A DNA stretch of 64,000 nt, taken from assembly GCF_000661955.1 (NCBI RefSeq), contig NZ_CP007597.1:3438031-3502030 (forward strand). The letters run 5' to 3'. The DNA comes from Stenotrophomonas rhizophila (GTDB lineage Bacteria > Pseudomonadota > Gammaproteobacteria > Xanthomonadales > Xanthomonadaceae). Below the pieces are notes generated by a model, which ran no database searches, had not been told where the DNA came from, and worked only from the letters and a program-made list of their open reading frames with translations. How positions within the stretch are numbered: position 1 is the first letter of the stretch; the number at the start of each line of letters is the position of its first letter. Position numbers and translations under genes: made by a program. Of this stretch, positions 8,320 to 16,054 are shown one piece after another.

Positions 8320-10089
8320 ATGCCGGGGCAGCCGTCGCGACCGGGATCGACCGCCGCCAGCCGGACGGCGTCCGGCGCGCTGCTGTTGACCGGGCACGGT
8401 GCCTCGCGTGGCAATGCGCTCGGCCGCGCCCGGGTGCGGCTGCCGCACGCGCTGGAAGTGGCCGAGCAGCGCATCCCCCCGGCCAAGGTGGAGGCCGAAC
8501 TGCAGCGCCTGCACCAGGCCGTGGACGCGGCGCGTGCGGAAATGCACGACCTGCGCCAGCGCCTGCAGGGTGCCCTGAACAAGGAAGTCGGCGAATTCCT
8601 CGACCTGCACGCACTGCTGCTGGACGACCCGGAGCTGCTGTTCGGGCTGGATGAGCTGATCCGCAGCGGCCCCTACAGCGCCGGGTATGCGCTGCGGGTG
8701 CAGCGCGACCGCCTGGCCAAGGTCTTCGACGGCATGGACGATGCCTACCTGAAGAGCCGCATGGACGACCTGGACCATGTGATCGGCCGCATCCATGCCT
8801 TCCTGCAGAAGCGCCCGCCGGACGTCAAAGGCATGGCCGGCGAAATACTGGTCTGCGACAACATTGCCCCATCCGAGCTGGCCCAGCTGCAGGCGCACGG
8901 TGTGGTCGGCATCGTCACCGCCGGCGGCAGTGCGCTGTCGCACAGCGCGATCCTGGCCCGCAGCCTGCACCTGCCGCTGATCGTCAACGTCCCCAACGTG
9001 CTGCAGAAGGTCGCCGACGGCGACGTGCTGATCATGGATGGCAGCGACGGCACGGTCACCATCAACCCGCAGGCCCCGGACCTGCGCGACTACCGCGTGC
9101 GCCTGCGCGAGCACGCGCGCGAACAGCGCGAACTCGGCCGCCTGCGCACCAAGCCGACCCGCACCCGCGACAACGTCGACATCGCGCTGCTGGCCAACGC
9201 CGAATCCAGCGAAGACGTCACCCAGGCCCATGCGCTGGGCGCACACGGGCTGGGTCTGTACCGCACCGAATTCCTGTTCCTGCAGCGCAACGAGCTGCCC
9301 GACGAACAGGAACAGTTTGAAACCTACCGCGATGCCGCCCTCGGCATGAGCGGGCGGCCGGTAACCATCCGTACCCTGGACCTGGGCGCGGACAAGGCCG
9401 ACCGCACCGGGCTGACCCTGAGCAACGAGGAAAACCCGGCGCTGGGCCTGCGTGGCGTACGCCTGTCGCTGGCCCGGCCCAAAGTGGCCGACACCCAGTT
9501 GCGCGCGATCCTGCGTGCCTCGGCCTACGGCAAGCTGCGCATCCTGATTCCGATGGTCAGCACCCGCGAGGAAATCCTTGCGGTGCGCCGGCGCCTGGCC
9601 AAGCAGGCCGAGCTGCTGCGCGCCGAAGGCCATGAAGTGGCCGAGCACATTCCCTTCGGCGCGATGATCGAAGTGCCCGCCGCGGCGATCGCGCTGGAGA
9701 GCTTCATCGACCTGGTCGACTTCCTGTCGATCGGCACCAACGACCTGGTGCAGTACCTGCTGGCGGCCGATCGCAACAACGAAGCGGTGACCGAGCTGTA
9801 CTCGCCGTTGCATCCGGCGGTGGTGCGCCTGCTGGCGCATATCCTGCGCACCGGCCAGGCCTACGACATCCCGGTGGCGGTGTGCGGCGAGATCGCCGGC
9901 GACCCGCGCATGACCCCGCTGCTGCTGGCCCTGGGCCTCACCGAGTTCAGCCTGCACCCGGGCACGCTGCTGGAAGTGCGCCGCGCGATCCGCGACAGCG
10001 ACCTGTCCGTGCTGCAGGCGATGGCGCCGAAGCTGATGCAGGCGCGCGACCGCCGCGGCATTGAACGCTGGATCGAAAAAGCCCGGTAG
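8320..10089 (+). CDS. ptsI: PTS enzyme I
   Basis: Phosphoenolpyruvate-protein phosphotransferase, which starts the relay by phosphorylating HPr. 589 residues, slightly longer than the usual 570-575 because of a Ser/Ala/Thr-rich N-terminal extension of about 18 residues. Seen: the HPr-binding helical domain, active His208 in GGSALSHSAILARS, the C-terminal PEP-binding barrel, and the signature GTNDLVQYLLAADRNN. The TAG stop is part of the GTAG head of a REP element at 10086. Confidence 0.97.
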   Translation: MPGQPSRPGSTAASRTASGALLLTGHGASRGNALGRARVRLPHALEVAEQRIPPAKVEAELQRLHQAVDAARAEMHDLRQRLQGALNKEVGEFLDLHALLLDDPELLFGLDELIRSGPYSAGYALRVQRDRLAKVFDGMDDAYLKSRMDDLDHVIGRIHAFLQKRPPDVKGMAGEILVCDNIAPSELAQLQAHGVVGIVTAGGSALSHSAILARSLHLPLIVNVPNVLQKVADGDVLIMDGSDGTVTINPQAPDLRDYRVRLREHAREQRELGRLRTKPTRTRDNVDIALLANAESSEDVTQAHALGAHGLGLYRTEFLFLQRNELPDEQEQFETYRDAALGMSGRPVTIRTLDLGADKADRTGLTLSNEENPALGLRGVRLSLARPKVADTQLRAILRASAYGKLRILIPMVSTREEILAVRRRLAKQAELLRAEGHEVAEHIPFGAMIEVPAAAIALESFIDLVDFLSIGTNDLVQYLLAADRNNEAVTELYSPLHPAVVRLLAHILRTGQAYDIPVAVCGEIAGDPRMTPLLLALGLTEFSLHPGTLLEVRRAIRDSDLSVLQAMAPKLMQARDRRGIERWIEKAR

Positions 10090-10162
10090 TGCCGGCCGCT
10101 GGCCGGCTCCGCATGAACCTTCGGATCGGCATGCGTGGTTGCCGGCCAGCGGCCGGCACTAC
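10086..10162. repeat. Convergent pair of GTAG REP elements
   Basis: GTAGTGCCGGCCGCTGGCCGGC on the plus strand from 10086 and its inverted copy ending in CTAC at 10162, separated by about 30 bases. This is the SMAG-type REP doublet expected in Stenotrophomonas, able to fold into a large hairpin in the ptsI 3' end. The first GTAG contains the ptsI stop codon. Confidence 0.85.
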
Positions 10163-10307
10163 CGTCGTTGAATGCGCGCGTCCCACGCGCATCGCCGTCG
10201 GCGGCCTACCCGATTGACACACAAGCACGCGATAATGACGCGCTGACCACCCCGCATGCCGCATCCTGTCCGGATCGCGGCCTTTTCTTTTCCCGCAGGA
10301 GCTGCCC

Positions 10308-11669
10308 ATGGCCGAAGCCGTACGCCACGACAAGACGGCACGCCAGCTGCGGCTGTTGTCCGATGCACTGGACAGCGGGCGACTGGGTCCGGTGCGCCGG
10401 CTGGTCAACACGTTGGCGCCGGCCGAGATCGGCAACCTGCTGGAATCGCTGCCGCCGGGCAAGCGCGAAGTGGTGTGGGGCCTGGTCGACCCGGAAGACG
10501 ATGGCGAGGTGCTGGTCCACGTCGGCGAAGAAGTGCGCGAAAGCCTGCTGGCCGACATGGACCCGGACGAGATCATCGCCGCGGTCGAAGACCTGGACAT
10601 CGATGACCTGGCCGACCTGGTCGAAGACCTGCCCGACACGGTCATCGACGAAGTGCTCAAGTCGATGGACCGCGAGAACCGCGAGCGGCTCGAGCAGGTG
10701 CTGTCCTACCCCGAGGACAGCGCCGGCCGCCTGATGAACCCGGACGTGGTGACCGTGCGCGCCGACGTCAATGTGGACGTGGTGCTGCGCTACCTGCGCC
10801 TGCGCGGCGAACTGCCCGACCACACCGATCACCTGTTCGTGGTCAGCCGTCGCCACCAGTACCTGGGCCGGCTGTCGCTGGCCGCGCTGGTCACCCACGA
10901 AGACAACACCCCGATCAACCGGCTGATCGACGACGAGCAGCCGGCCATCGACGTCGGCGAGGGCGCCGAGGAAGTGGCCCGGCAGTTCTCCGATCATGAC
11001 TGGGTGTCCGCGCCGGTGGTGGACGACAACAACATCCTGCTCGGCCGCATCACCATCGATGACGTGGTCGACATCATCCGTTCGCAGGCCGAGCACCAGG
11101 CGTTGGGCGCCGCCGGTCTGGACGAAGAGGAAGACCTGTTCTCGCCGATCAAGCGCGCCGTGCGCGGCCGCGTGGTCTGGCTGGGCATCAACCTGTGCAC
11201 CGCGTTCCTCGCGGCCAGCGTGATCGGCCAGTTCGAGCTGACCCTTCAGAAGGTGGTGGCGCTGGCGGTGCTGATGCCGATCGTGGCCGGCGTCGGCGGC
11301 AATGCCGCCGTGCAGGTGCTGACCCTGATGGTGCGCGGCATCGCGCTGGGCCAGGTGGGTCCGAGCAATGCACGCATCCTGCTGTGGAAGGAATCGCGCG
11401 TGGCGCTGATCAACGGCACGCTGATCGGCACGGTGGTGGGCATCATCGCCTTCCTGTGGTTCCACAGTTTCCTGCTGTCGCTGGTCATCACCCTGGCGTT
11501 GATCATCAACTTCTGCGCCGCTGCGCTGGCCGGCGTGCTGCTGCCGCTGATGCTCAAGCGCATGAACGTCGATCCGGCCGTGGCCGGCACCGTGGTGGTG
11601 ACCGCGGTCACCGACGTGATGGGCTTCTTCAGCTTCCTTGGGCTGGCCACCCTGATCCTGCTGCACTGA
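10308..11669 (+). CDS. mgtE: Magnesium transporter MgtE
   Basis: Inner-membrane Mg2+ channel/transporter gated by cytosolic Mg2+. 453 residues: an acidic helical MgtE_N domain (about 1-125), a pair of CBS domains (about 130-255), a plug helix, and a five-helix membrane domain (about 280-453) with the conserved PIVAGVGGNAAVQ motif. A spaced AGGAG ribosome binding site precedes the ATG. No Mg2+ riboswitch was recognised in the 150-base leader. Confidence 0.95.
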   Translation: MAEAVRHDKTARQLRLLSDALDSGRLGPVRRLVNTLAPAEIGNLLESLPPGKREVVWGLVDPEDDGEVLVHVGEEVRESLLADMDPDEIIAAVEDLDIDDLADLVEDLPDTVIDEVLKSMDRENRERLEQVLSYPEDSAGRLMNPDVVTVRADVNVDVVLRYLRLRGELPDHTDHLFVVSRRHQYLGRLSLAALVTHEDNTPINRLIDDEQPAIDVGEGAEEVARQFSDHDWVSAPVVDDNNILLGRITIDDVVDIIRSQAEHQALGAAGLDEEEDLFSPIKRAVRGRVVWLGINLCTAFLAASVIGQFELTLQKVVALAVLMPIVAGVGGNAAVQVLTLMVRGIALGQVGPSNARILLWKESRVALINGTLIGTVVGIIAFLWFHSFLLSLVITLALIINFCAAALAGVLLPLMLKRMNVDPAVAGTVVVTAVTDVMGFFSFLGLATLILLH

Positions 11670-11682
11670 CCCTGGACCCCGC

Positions 11683-11949
11683 ATGGCCGTGACCCTCGAC
11701 AACTACTTCGTCCCCGGCTGGCGCGACGCGACGTATACCTGCGCCGCCTGCGAATGGCAGGGCAGCGCGCGCCAGATGCCGATGGAACTGCACGAAGACG
11801 AAGCGCAGTTCGACTGCCCGCAGTGCGAAAACCCGATCCTGCTGGTGGTCCACCCCACCCTGGCCCAGGTGCAGGCGGCCGCCGCCGACGGGCATCCCGA
11901 GGCGATCGAGCAGATGGAGATCCTGGCCGCAGCGCCGCGCCCGGACTGA
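11683..11949 (+). CDS. Small zinc-ribbon-like protein
   Basis: 88-residue cytosolic protein with two CxxC pairs (TCAAC near residue 20 and DCPQC near residue 47), the layout of a zinc ribbon, followed by an acidic helical tail. It starts 13 bases after mgtE and is probably co-transcribed with it. I do not recognise a named family. The spacing and good codon use support a real gene. Confidence 0.75.
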   Translation: MAVTLDNYFVPGWRDATYTCAACEWQGSARQMPMELHEDEAQFDCPQCENPILLVVHPTLAQVQAAAADGHPEAIEQMEILAAAPRPD

Positions 11950-12016
11950 TGCACTGCACGATGCTCCGGCGCGCCAGGGCGCCTAGACTGAAATCGTTTC
12001 CAGTCGAGGATGGGCA

Positions 12017-12811
12017 ATGGCACGACGCGCCGGGTGGCTGCTGTGGGCAATGGCGATGGTGACGCTGGCCGGGTGTGCGCCCACCCGCGAGGACGTGGGC
12101 CGGTTTGAAGCCCGCGCGGTGAAGGTTGACGGACGTACCGCGTATTACCAGGTCTTCGTGCCTCGCAGCGCACGGGCACAGGCCGATCGCCTGCCGGTTG
12201 TATTGTTCCTGCACGGTTCGGGCGAACGCGGCAACGACAACCAGGCCCAGACCGAGGCCGGGCTGGGCCCGTACCTGCGCCGCCATGCCGATACGTTCCC
12301 CGCGCTGGTGGTGCTGCCCCAGGCGCCGGACGACGGCGAATGGTCGGGTGACAACAACCGCGTCGCGCTGGCCGCGCTGGATGCCACCGTGGCCGAGTTC
12401 AACGCCGACCCGCAGCGCCAGTACCTCACCGGCATGTCGATGGGCGGCTACGGCAGCTGGAACATCGCGCTGGACAGCCCGCAGCGCTTCGCCGCCATCG
12501 TGCCGGTGTGCGGCGCGGTACTGGCCCCGCGTGCGGTGCGCCCGACCCTGTTCGTGGAAGACGTGGCGCATGAAGCCGACCCGTACGCGGCCATCGCCCA
12601 GCGCCTGAAACACACCCCGATCTGGATGTTCCATGGCGCACGCGACGACGTGGTGCCGCCGGAAGACGACCGCCGGCTGAAGGCGGCCTTCGAGCAGGCC
12701 GGGGCCAAGGACGTGCGCTACACCGAGTACCCGGATGGCAACCACAATGCGTGGGATGCCACGTATGCCGATGACGCGATGTGGGCGTGGGTGTGGGCAC
12801 AGAAGCGGTAA
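12017..12811 (+). CDS. Esterase/polyester-hydrolase-like lipoprotein
   Basis: 264 residues, alpha/beta-hydrolase fold. Seen: signal peptide with lipobox LAGC (Cys near 20), oxyanion segment LFLHGSGERG, nucleophile in GMSMGGYGSW, Asp in GARDDVVPPEDD and His in DGNHNAWD. This is the pattern of the PHB-depolymerase/dienelactone-hydrolase-like esterases often annotated as phospholipase or prolyl oligopeptidase. The substrate is unknown; a lipoprotein in the cell envelope is inferred. RBS GAGG about 8 bases before the ATG. Confidence 0.85.
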   Translation: MARRAGWLLWAMAMVTLAGCAPTREDVGRFEARAVKVDGRTAYYQVFVPRSARAQADRLPVVLFLHGSGERGNDNQAQTEAGLGPYLRRHADTFPALVVLPQAPDDGEWSGDNNRVALAALDATVAEFNADPQRQYLTGMSMGGYGSWNIALDSPQRFAAIVPVCGAVLAPRAVRPTLFVEDVAHEADPYAAIAQRLKHTPIWMFHGARDDVVPPEDDRRLKAAFEQAGAKDVRYTEYPDGNHNAWDATYADDAMWAWVWAQKR

Positions 12812-12851
12812 ACGTAACGCCGCATACCGGGTTCCTGGATCCCGCAACCGG

Positions 12852-13002
12852 GTAGTGCCGGCCGCTGGCCGGCTCCTCGCAATCCAACCGGGTAGTGCCG
12901 GCCGCTGGCCGGCTCCTCACAATCCAACCCGGTAGTGCCGGCCGCTGGCCGGCTCCTCGGTACCGCTGGATTCATGCAGAGCCGGCCAGCGGCCGGCACT
13001 AC
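12852..13002. repeat. REP array left of the RAYT gene
   Basis: Three direct copies of GTAGTGCCGGCCGCTGGCCGGC with heads at 12852, 12892 and 12932 (exact 40-base period), then one inverted copy ending in CTAC at 12999-13002. Together with the gap to the RAYT start it fills the 290 bases after the esterase gene. Confidence 0.9.
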
Positions 13003-13101
13003 CCTTTTGCGGCCGGCGGCCTGCATTGCCGCGGTGTTGCACCACGGGCGCGTGCGCGCTTGCCTGACACCCTTGCGCTGGGCGATGAATCACGATGCCC
13101 C

Positions 13102-13551
13102 ATGAGCTCTTCCCGACTGCGCATCGGCCGTTGTTCGCTTCCCGGGCAGGCGTACACCCTGACGATGGTGTGCCACAACCGACACCGCTGGTTTGATGAT
13201 CCCGGCATGGCCGCCATCGCCATGCATCACCTGCGCGACATCGACCAACGTAGTTACGCCCGGTCACTGGCCTGGGTGGTGATGCCCGATCACGTGCATT
13301 GGCTGGTGGAACTCGGGACCCAGCCGCTGGCAGGTATCGCGCGCCGTTTCAAATCATCGAGTGCCCTGGCCATCAACCGAGCGCTCGGTCGCGGTGGCGC
13401 GCTGTGGCAGGCTGGCTATCACGATCACGCCGTACGGTCGGACGATTCGCTGCATCGCCATGCCATGTACATCCTGGGCAATCCGGTCCGGGCAGGCCTG
13501 ACTGAGCAGATCGAGGACTACCCGTACGCCTGGAGCCTATGGACCGGGTAG
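13102..13551 (+). CDS. REP-associated tyrosine transposase (RAYT)
   Basis: 149 residues, IS200/IS605-like Y1 HUH nuclease domain. Seen: HUH motif with His64 and His66 (PDHVHWLVEL), the HRHRWF N-terminal block, and the RAYT C-terminal block ending YILGNPVRAGL. RAYTs are single-copy, domesticated-looking nucleases thought to move REP elements. The start at 13102 gives the usual N-terminus. The TAG stop is supplied by the GTAG head of the first repeat of the right-hand array. Both flanks carry REP copies, which is diagnostic. Confidence 0.93.
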   Translation: MSSSRLRIGRCSLPGQAYTLTMVCHNRHRWFDDPGMAAIAMHHLRDIDQRSYARSLAWVVMPDHVHWLVELGTQPLAGIARRFKSSSALAINRALGRGGALWQAGYHDHAVRSDDSLHRHAMYILGNPVRAGLTEQIEDYPYAWSLWTG

Positions 13552-13875
13552 TGCCGGCCGCTGGCCGGCTCTTCGCATGGACCCACCGGCAATGCCGGCC
13601 GCTGGCCGGCTCTTCGTATGGACCCACCGGCAATGCCGGCCGCTGGCCGGCTCTTCGCATGGACCCACCGGTAGTGCCGGCCGCTGGCCGGCTCTTCGCA
13701 TGGACCCACCGGTAGTGCCGGCCGCTGGCCGGCTCCTCATACCGCTGGATTCATGCAGAGCCGGCCAGCGGCCGGCACTACCCTTGCGCGGGTGGTTGGC
13801 TGGGGAGCCGGCCAGCGGCCGGCACTACCCCTGCGCGGGTGGTTGGCTGGGGAGCCGGCCAGCGGCCGGCACTAC
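13548..13875. repeat. REP array right of the RAYT gene
   Basis: Five direct units with heads at 13548, 13589, 13630, 13671 and 13712, an exact 41-base period. Heads 2 and 3 read GCAA instead of GTAG while the palindromic stem is unchanged. Three inverted units follow, ending in CTAC at 13781, 13827 and 13875. The 399-base gap between RAYT and pyrB holds nothing else recognisable. Confidence 0.92.
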
Positions 13876-13949
13876 CGTGGTGCGGGAGGTTGGAGGGGCG
13901 GCGGCCGGCACGAACGCATGCAGATGGTCCACGCCGCACATTCCGCGCC

Positions 13950-14900
13950 TCACCCCAGCAACGTCTCCAACACCGCCATGCGGACGGCGACGCCGTTGGC
14001 GACCTGGCGGAGTACCCACGACTGCGGGCCATCGGCCACTTCGTCGGTGACTTCCACGCCGCGGTTGATCGGGCCCGGGTGCAGCACGGCGGCATCGGTG
14101 CCGGCGCGCTTGAGGCGCTTCGCGTCCAAGCCGTACTGCGTGTGGTACTGCTCGATCGACGGCACCAGGCCCTCCTCCATGCGCTCGCGCTGCAGGCGCA
14201 GCATCATCAGCGCATCCACGCCTTCCAGCATGGCGTCGAAATCCTGGCCAACCATGCAGCCCTTCAGGGTGTCATCGTCCGGCAGCAGCGACTGCGGGCC
14301 GCACACGCGGATTTCGCCCACGCCCAGCGTACGCAGCGCGTGCAGGTCGGTGCGGGCCACGCGCGAGTGCTTCACGTCGCCGACGATCACCACCTTCATT
14401 TTGGAAAAATCGCTGCCCTTGGCCTGGCGCAGGGTCAGCATGTCCAGCAGGCCCTGGGTCGGGTGCGAGCTGCGACCGTCACCGGCATTGACCAGCGCGG
14501 TGCCCTCGCCTGCGGCCGCCGCCAGGGCCGCCACGGCGCCGTCGTCGGGGTGGCGCACCACGAAGCCGCGCACGCCCATCGCTTCCAGGTTCTTCAGCGT
14601 GTCGCAGGCGGTTTCGCCCTTGCGCGTGGACGAGGTGGACGCGTCGAAATTCAGCACGTCCGCGCCCAGCCGCTGCGCGGCCAGCTGGAACGAGCTGCGC
14701 GTGCGCGTGGACGGTTCGAAGAACAGCGTGCATACCGCCGCGCCGCCCAGCACGTGGCGCTTGTTGCCCACCCGGCCCACTGCCGCATCGCGGATCTGGC
14801 CGGCACGGTCGAGCAGCTGCAACAAGGTTTGACGGGGCAGACCTTCCAGGGTCAGCAGGTGGCGCAGGCGTCCATCGGAATCAAGTTGCGAAGCGGTCAT
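13950..14900 (-). CDS. pyrB: Aspartate carbamoyltransferase catalytic subunit
   Basis: Makes carbamoyl-aspartate in pyrimidine synthesis. 316 residues. Seen: the carbamoyl-phosphate binding loop FEPSTRTRSS (STRTR at 64-68), HPTQGLLD, and the SLLPDD stretch near the C-terminal domain. No pyrI regulatory subunit gene is adjacent. Third gene of the yqgE-ruvX-pyrB run; only 17 bases separate it from ruvX. Confidence 0.96.
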   Translation of the reverse strand: MTASQLDSDGRLRHLLTLEGLPRQTLLQLLDRAGQIRDAAVGRVGNKRHVLGGAAVCTLFFEPSTRTRSSFQLAAQRLGADVLNFDASTSSTRKGETACDTLKNLEAMGVRGFVVRHPDDGAVAALAAAAGEGTALVNAGDGRSSHPTQGLLDMLTLRQAKGSDFSKMKVVIVGDVKHSRVARTDLHALRTLGVGEIRVCGPQSLLPDDDTLKGCMVGQDFDAMLEGVDALMMLRLQRERMEEGLVPSIEQYHTQYGLDAKRLKRAGTDAAVLHPGPINRGVEVTDEVADGPQSWVLRQVANGVAVRMAVLETLLG

Positions 14901-14917
14901 GGGCGGGAGTCTGTGAG

Positions 14918-15415
14918 TCAGGAAACGGGGGTGGCATCGTCCGGGCAGGACAACCAGCGCTCGATAATGACCGCGGCGGCCACGGCATCGAGGGTGGCGG
15001 CATCGCGGCGACGCTTGCGGCCTTCGGCACGTTCGACGGCAAACCGGCGGGCCGCTTCGACCGAGCTGGAGCGCTCGTCGACCAGCACCACCGGCAGCTT
15101 GAAACGCTCCCGCAGCTGGCGGGCAAAGCCCTGCGCACGCTTGCGGTTGGGCTGGTCCTGGCCGTCCAGGGTGAGCGGGTCGCCCACCACCAGGCCGTCA
15201 GGCCGCCATTCTTTGATCAGGCGCTCCACCGCGGCCCAGTCCGGGCCGTTGCCGTGCACATCCACCACCGCGATCGCGCGGGCGTGGGTGCCGAACGAAC
15301 TGCCGATGGCCACGCCGATGCGGCGCGAGCCGACGTCGAAGCCCAGCACGGTGCCATCGCGGCGGATGGTGCCGGGGGCGGCTGCAGCGGGCGGCGGCGG
15401 GGTCGGCTCAGACAT
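14918..15415 (-). CDS. ruvX: Holliday-junction resolvase-like RNase H-fold protein RuvX
   Basis: YqgF-family nuclease implicated in 16S rRNA 5' processing and resolvase-like activity. 165 residues. Seen: [24 protein letters not shown] and DERSSSVEA, which carry the conserved acidic residues of the RNase H fold. Longer than the usual 140-150 because of a proline-rich N-terminal lead of about 18 residues. Overlaps yqgE by 8 bases. Confidence 0.93.
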   Translation of the reverse strand: MSEPTPPPPAAAAPGTIRRDGTVLGFDVGSRRIGVAIGSSFGTHARAIAVVDVHGNGPDWAAVERLIKEWRPDGLVVGDPLTLDGQDQPNRKRAQGFARQLRERFKLPVVLVDERSSSVEAARRFAVERAEGRKRRRDAATLDAVAAAVIIERWLSCPDDATPVS

Positions 15416-15974
15416 GGCCGCTGTAATCGGTCAGCAGGAACAGGTCGACGCCAATGCGCGAGGCGGCGCCCTGCCAGCGCTGTTCGAACGGCGTGCTGAA
15501 CAGCAGTTCGGTATCGGCCGGCACGGTCAGCCAGCTGTTTTCACCCAGCTCGCTTTCCAGCTGGCCTTCGCTCCAGCCGGCGCAGCCGAGGGTGACCAGC
15601 GCGTTGCGTGGGCCTTCGCCGCGGGCCATCGCCTCGAGGATGTCGCGCGAGGTGGTCAGGTACACGCCCTCGCCGACGGCCAGGCTGGAATCCCAGCTGC
15701 GCGCATCGTCATGGATGACAAAGCCGCGCTCGGGATGCACCGGGCCGCCGTTGAGCACGATCTGGCCACGCAGGTCGGGGCTGTCGGTGGTGATTTCCAT
15801 CTGCGCCAGCACGTCGCCCAGGGTGTACTCGGACGGCTGGTTGACCAGCACGCCCATGGCACCGTTGTCGTCGTGCTGACAGATCAGCGCCACGCTGCGC
15901 GCGAAGGTGGGATCGGTCAGCGACGGCAGCGCGACCAGCAGGTGATGGGCGAGGGAGGTGGAGAGCTCGGACAT
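15408..15974 (-). CDS. YqgE/AlgH family protein
   Basis: 188 residues, UPF0301 family. Seen: the family start [30 protein letters not shown] and the [13 protein letters not shown] block. Biochemical role unknown; AlgH was named from alginate control in Pseudomonas. It heads the yqgE-ruvX-pyrB operon, a very common proteobacterial order. Confidence 0.93.
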   Translation of the reverse strand: MSELSTSLAHHLLVALPSLTDPTFARSVALICQHDDNGAMGVLVNQPSEYTLGDVLAQMEITTDSPDLRGQIVLNGGPVHPERGFVIHDDARSWDSSLAVGEGVYLTTSRDILEAMARGEGPRNALVTLGCAGWSEGQLESELGENSWLTVPADTELLFSTPFEQRWQGAASRIGVDLFLLTDYSGHV

Positions 15975-16054
15975 GGGTCCATTCTACCCGCTGGGCCCGG
16001 GACACGGGCGTGAGCGCTGCTAGGATGCAGGCCTTCCAGGAAGGATCGCACCGC

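Noticed and set aside
10214..10236. Sigma-70 promoter for mgtE (TTGACA and GATAAT)
   Set aside because: The two hexamers are only 11 bases apart, too close for a working -35/-10 pair; no other pairing was convincing.
13548..13875. CRISPR-like regular repeat array
   Set aside because: The spacing is regular (41 bases) but each unit is a palindromic REP with a GTAG head; spacers are near-identical and no cas gene is present. The RAYT gene next to it explains it.
13778..14095. Open frame of 105 codons across the pyrB 3' end and REP array
   Set aside because: It runs antisense through pyrB and through the REP palindromes; no start signal or family.
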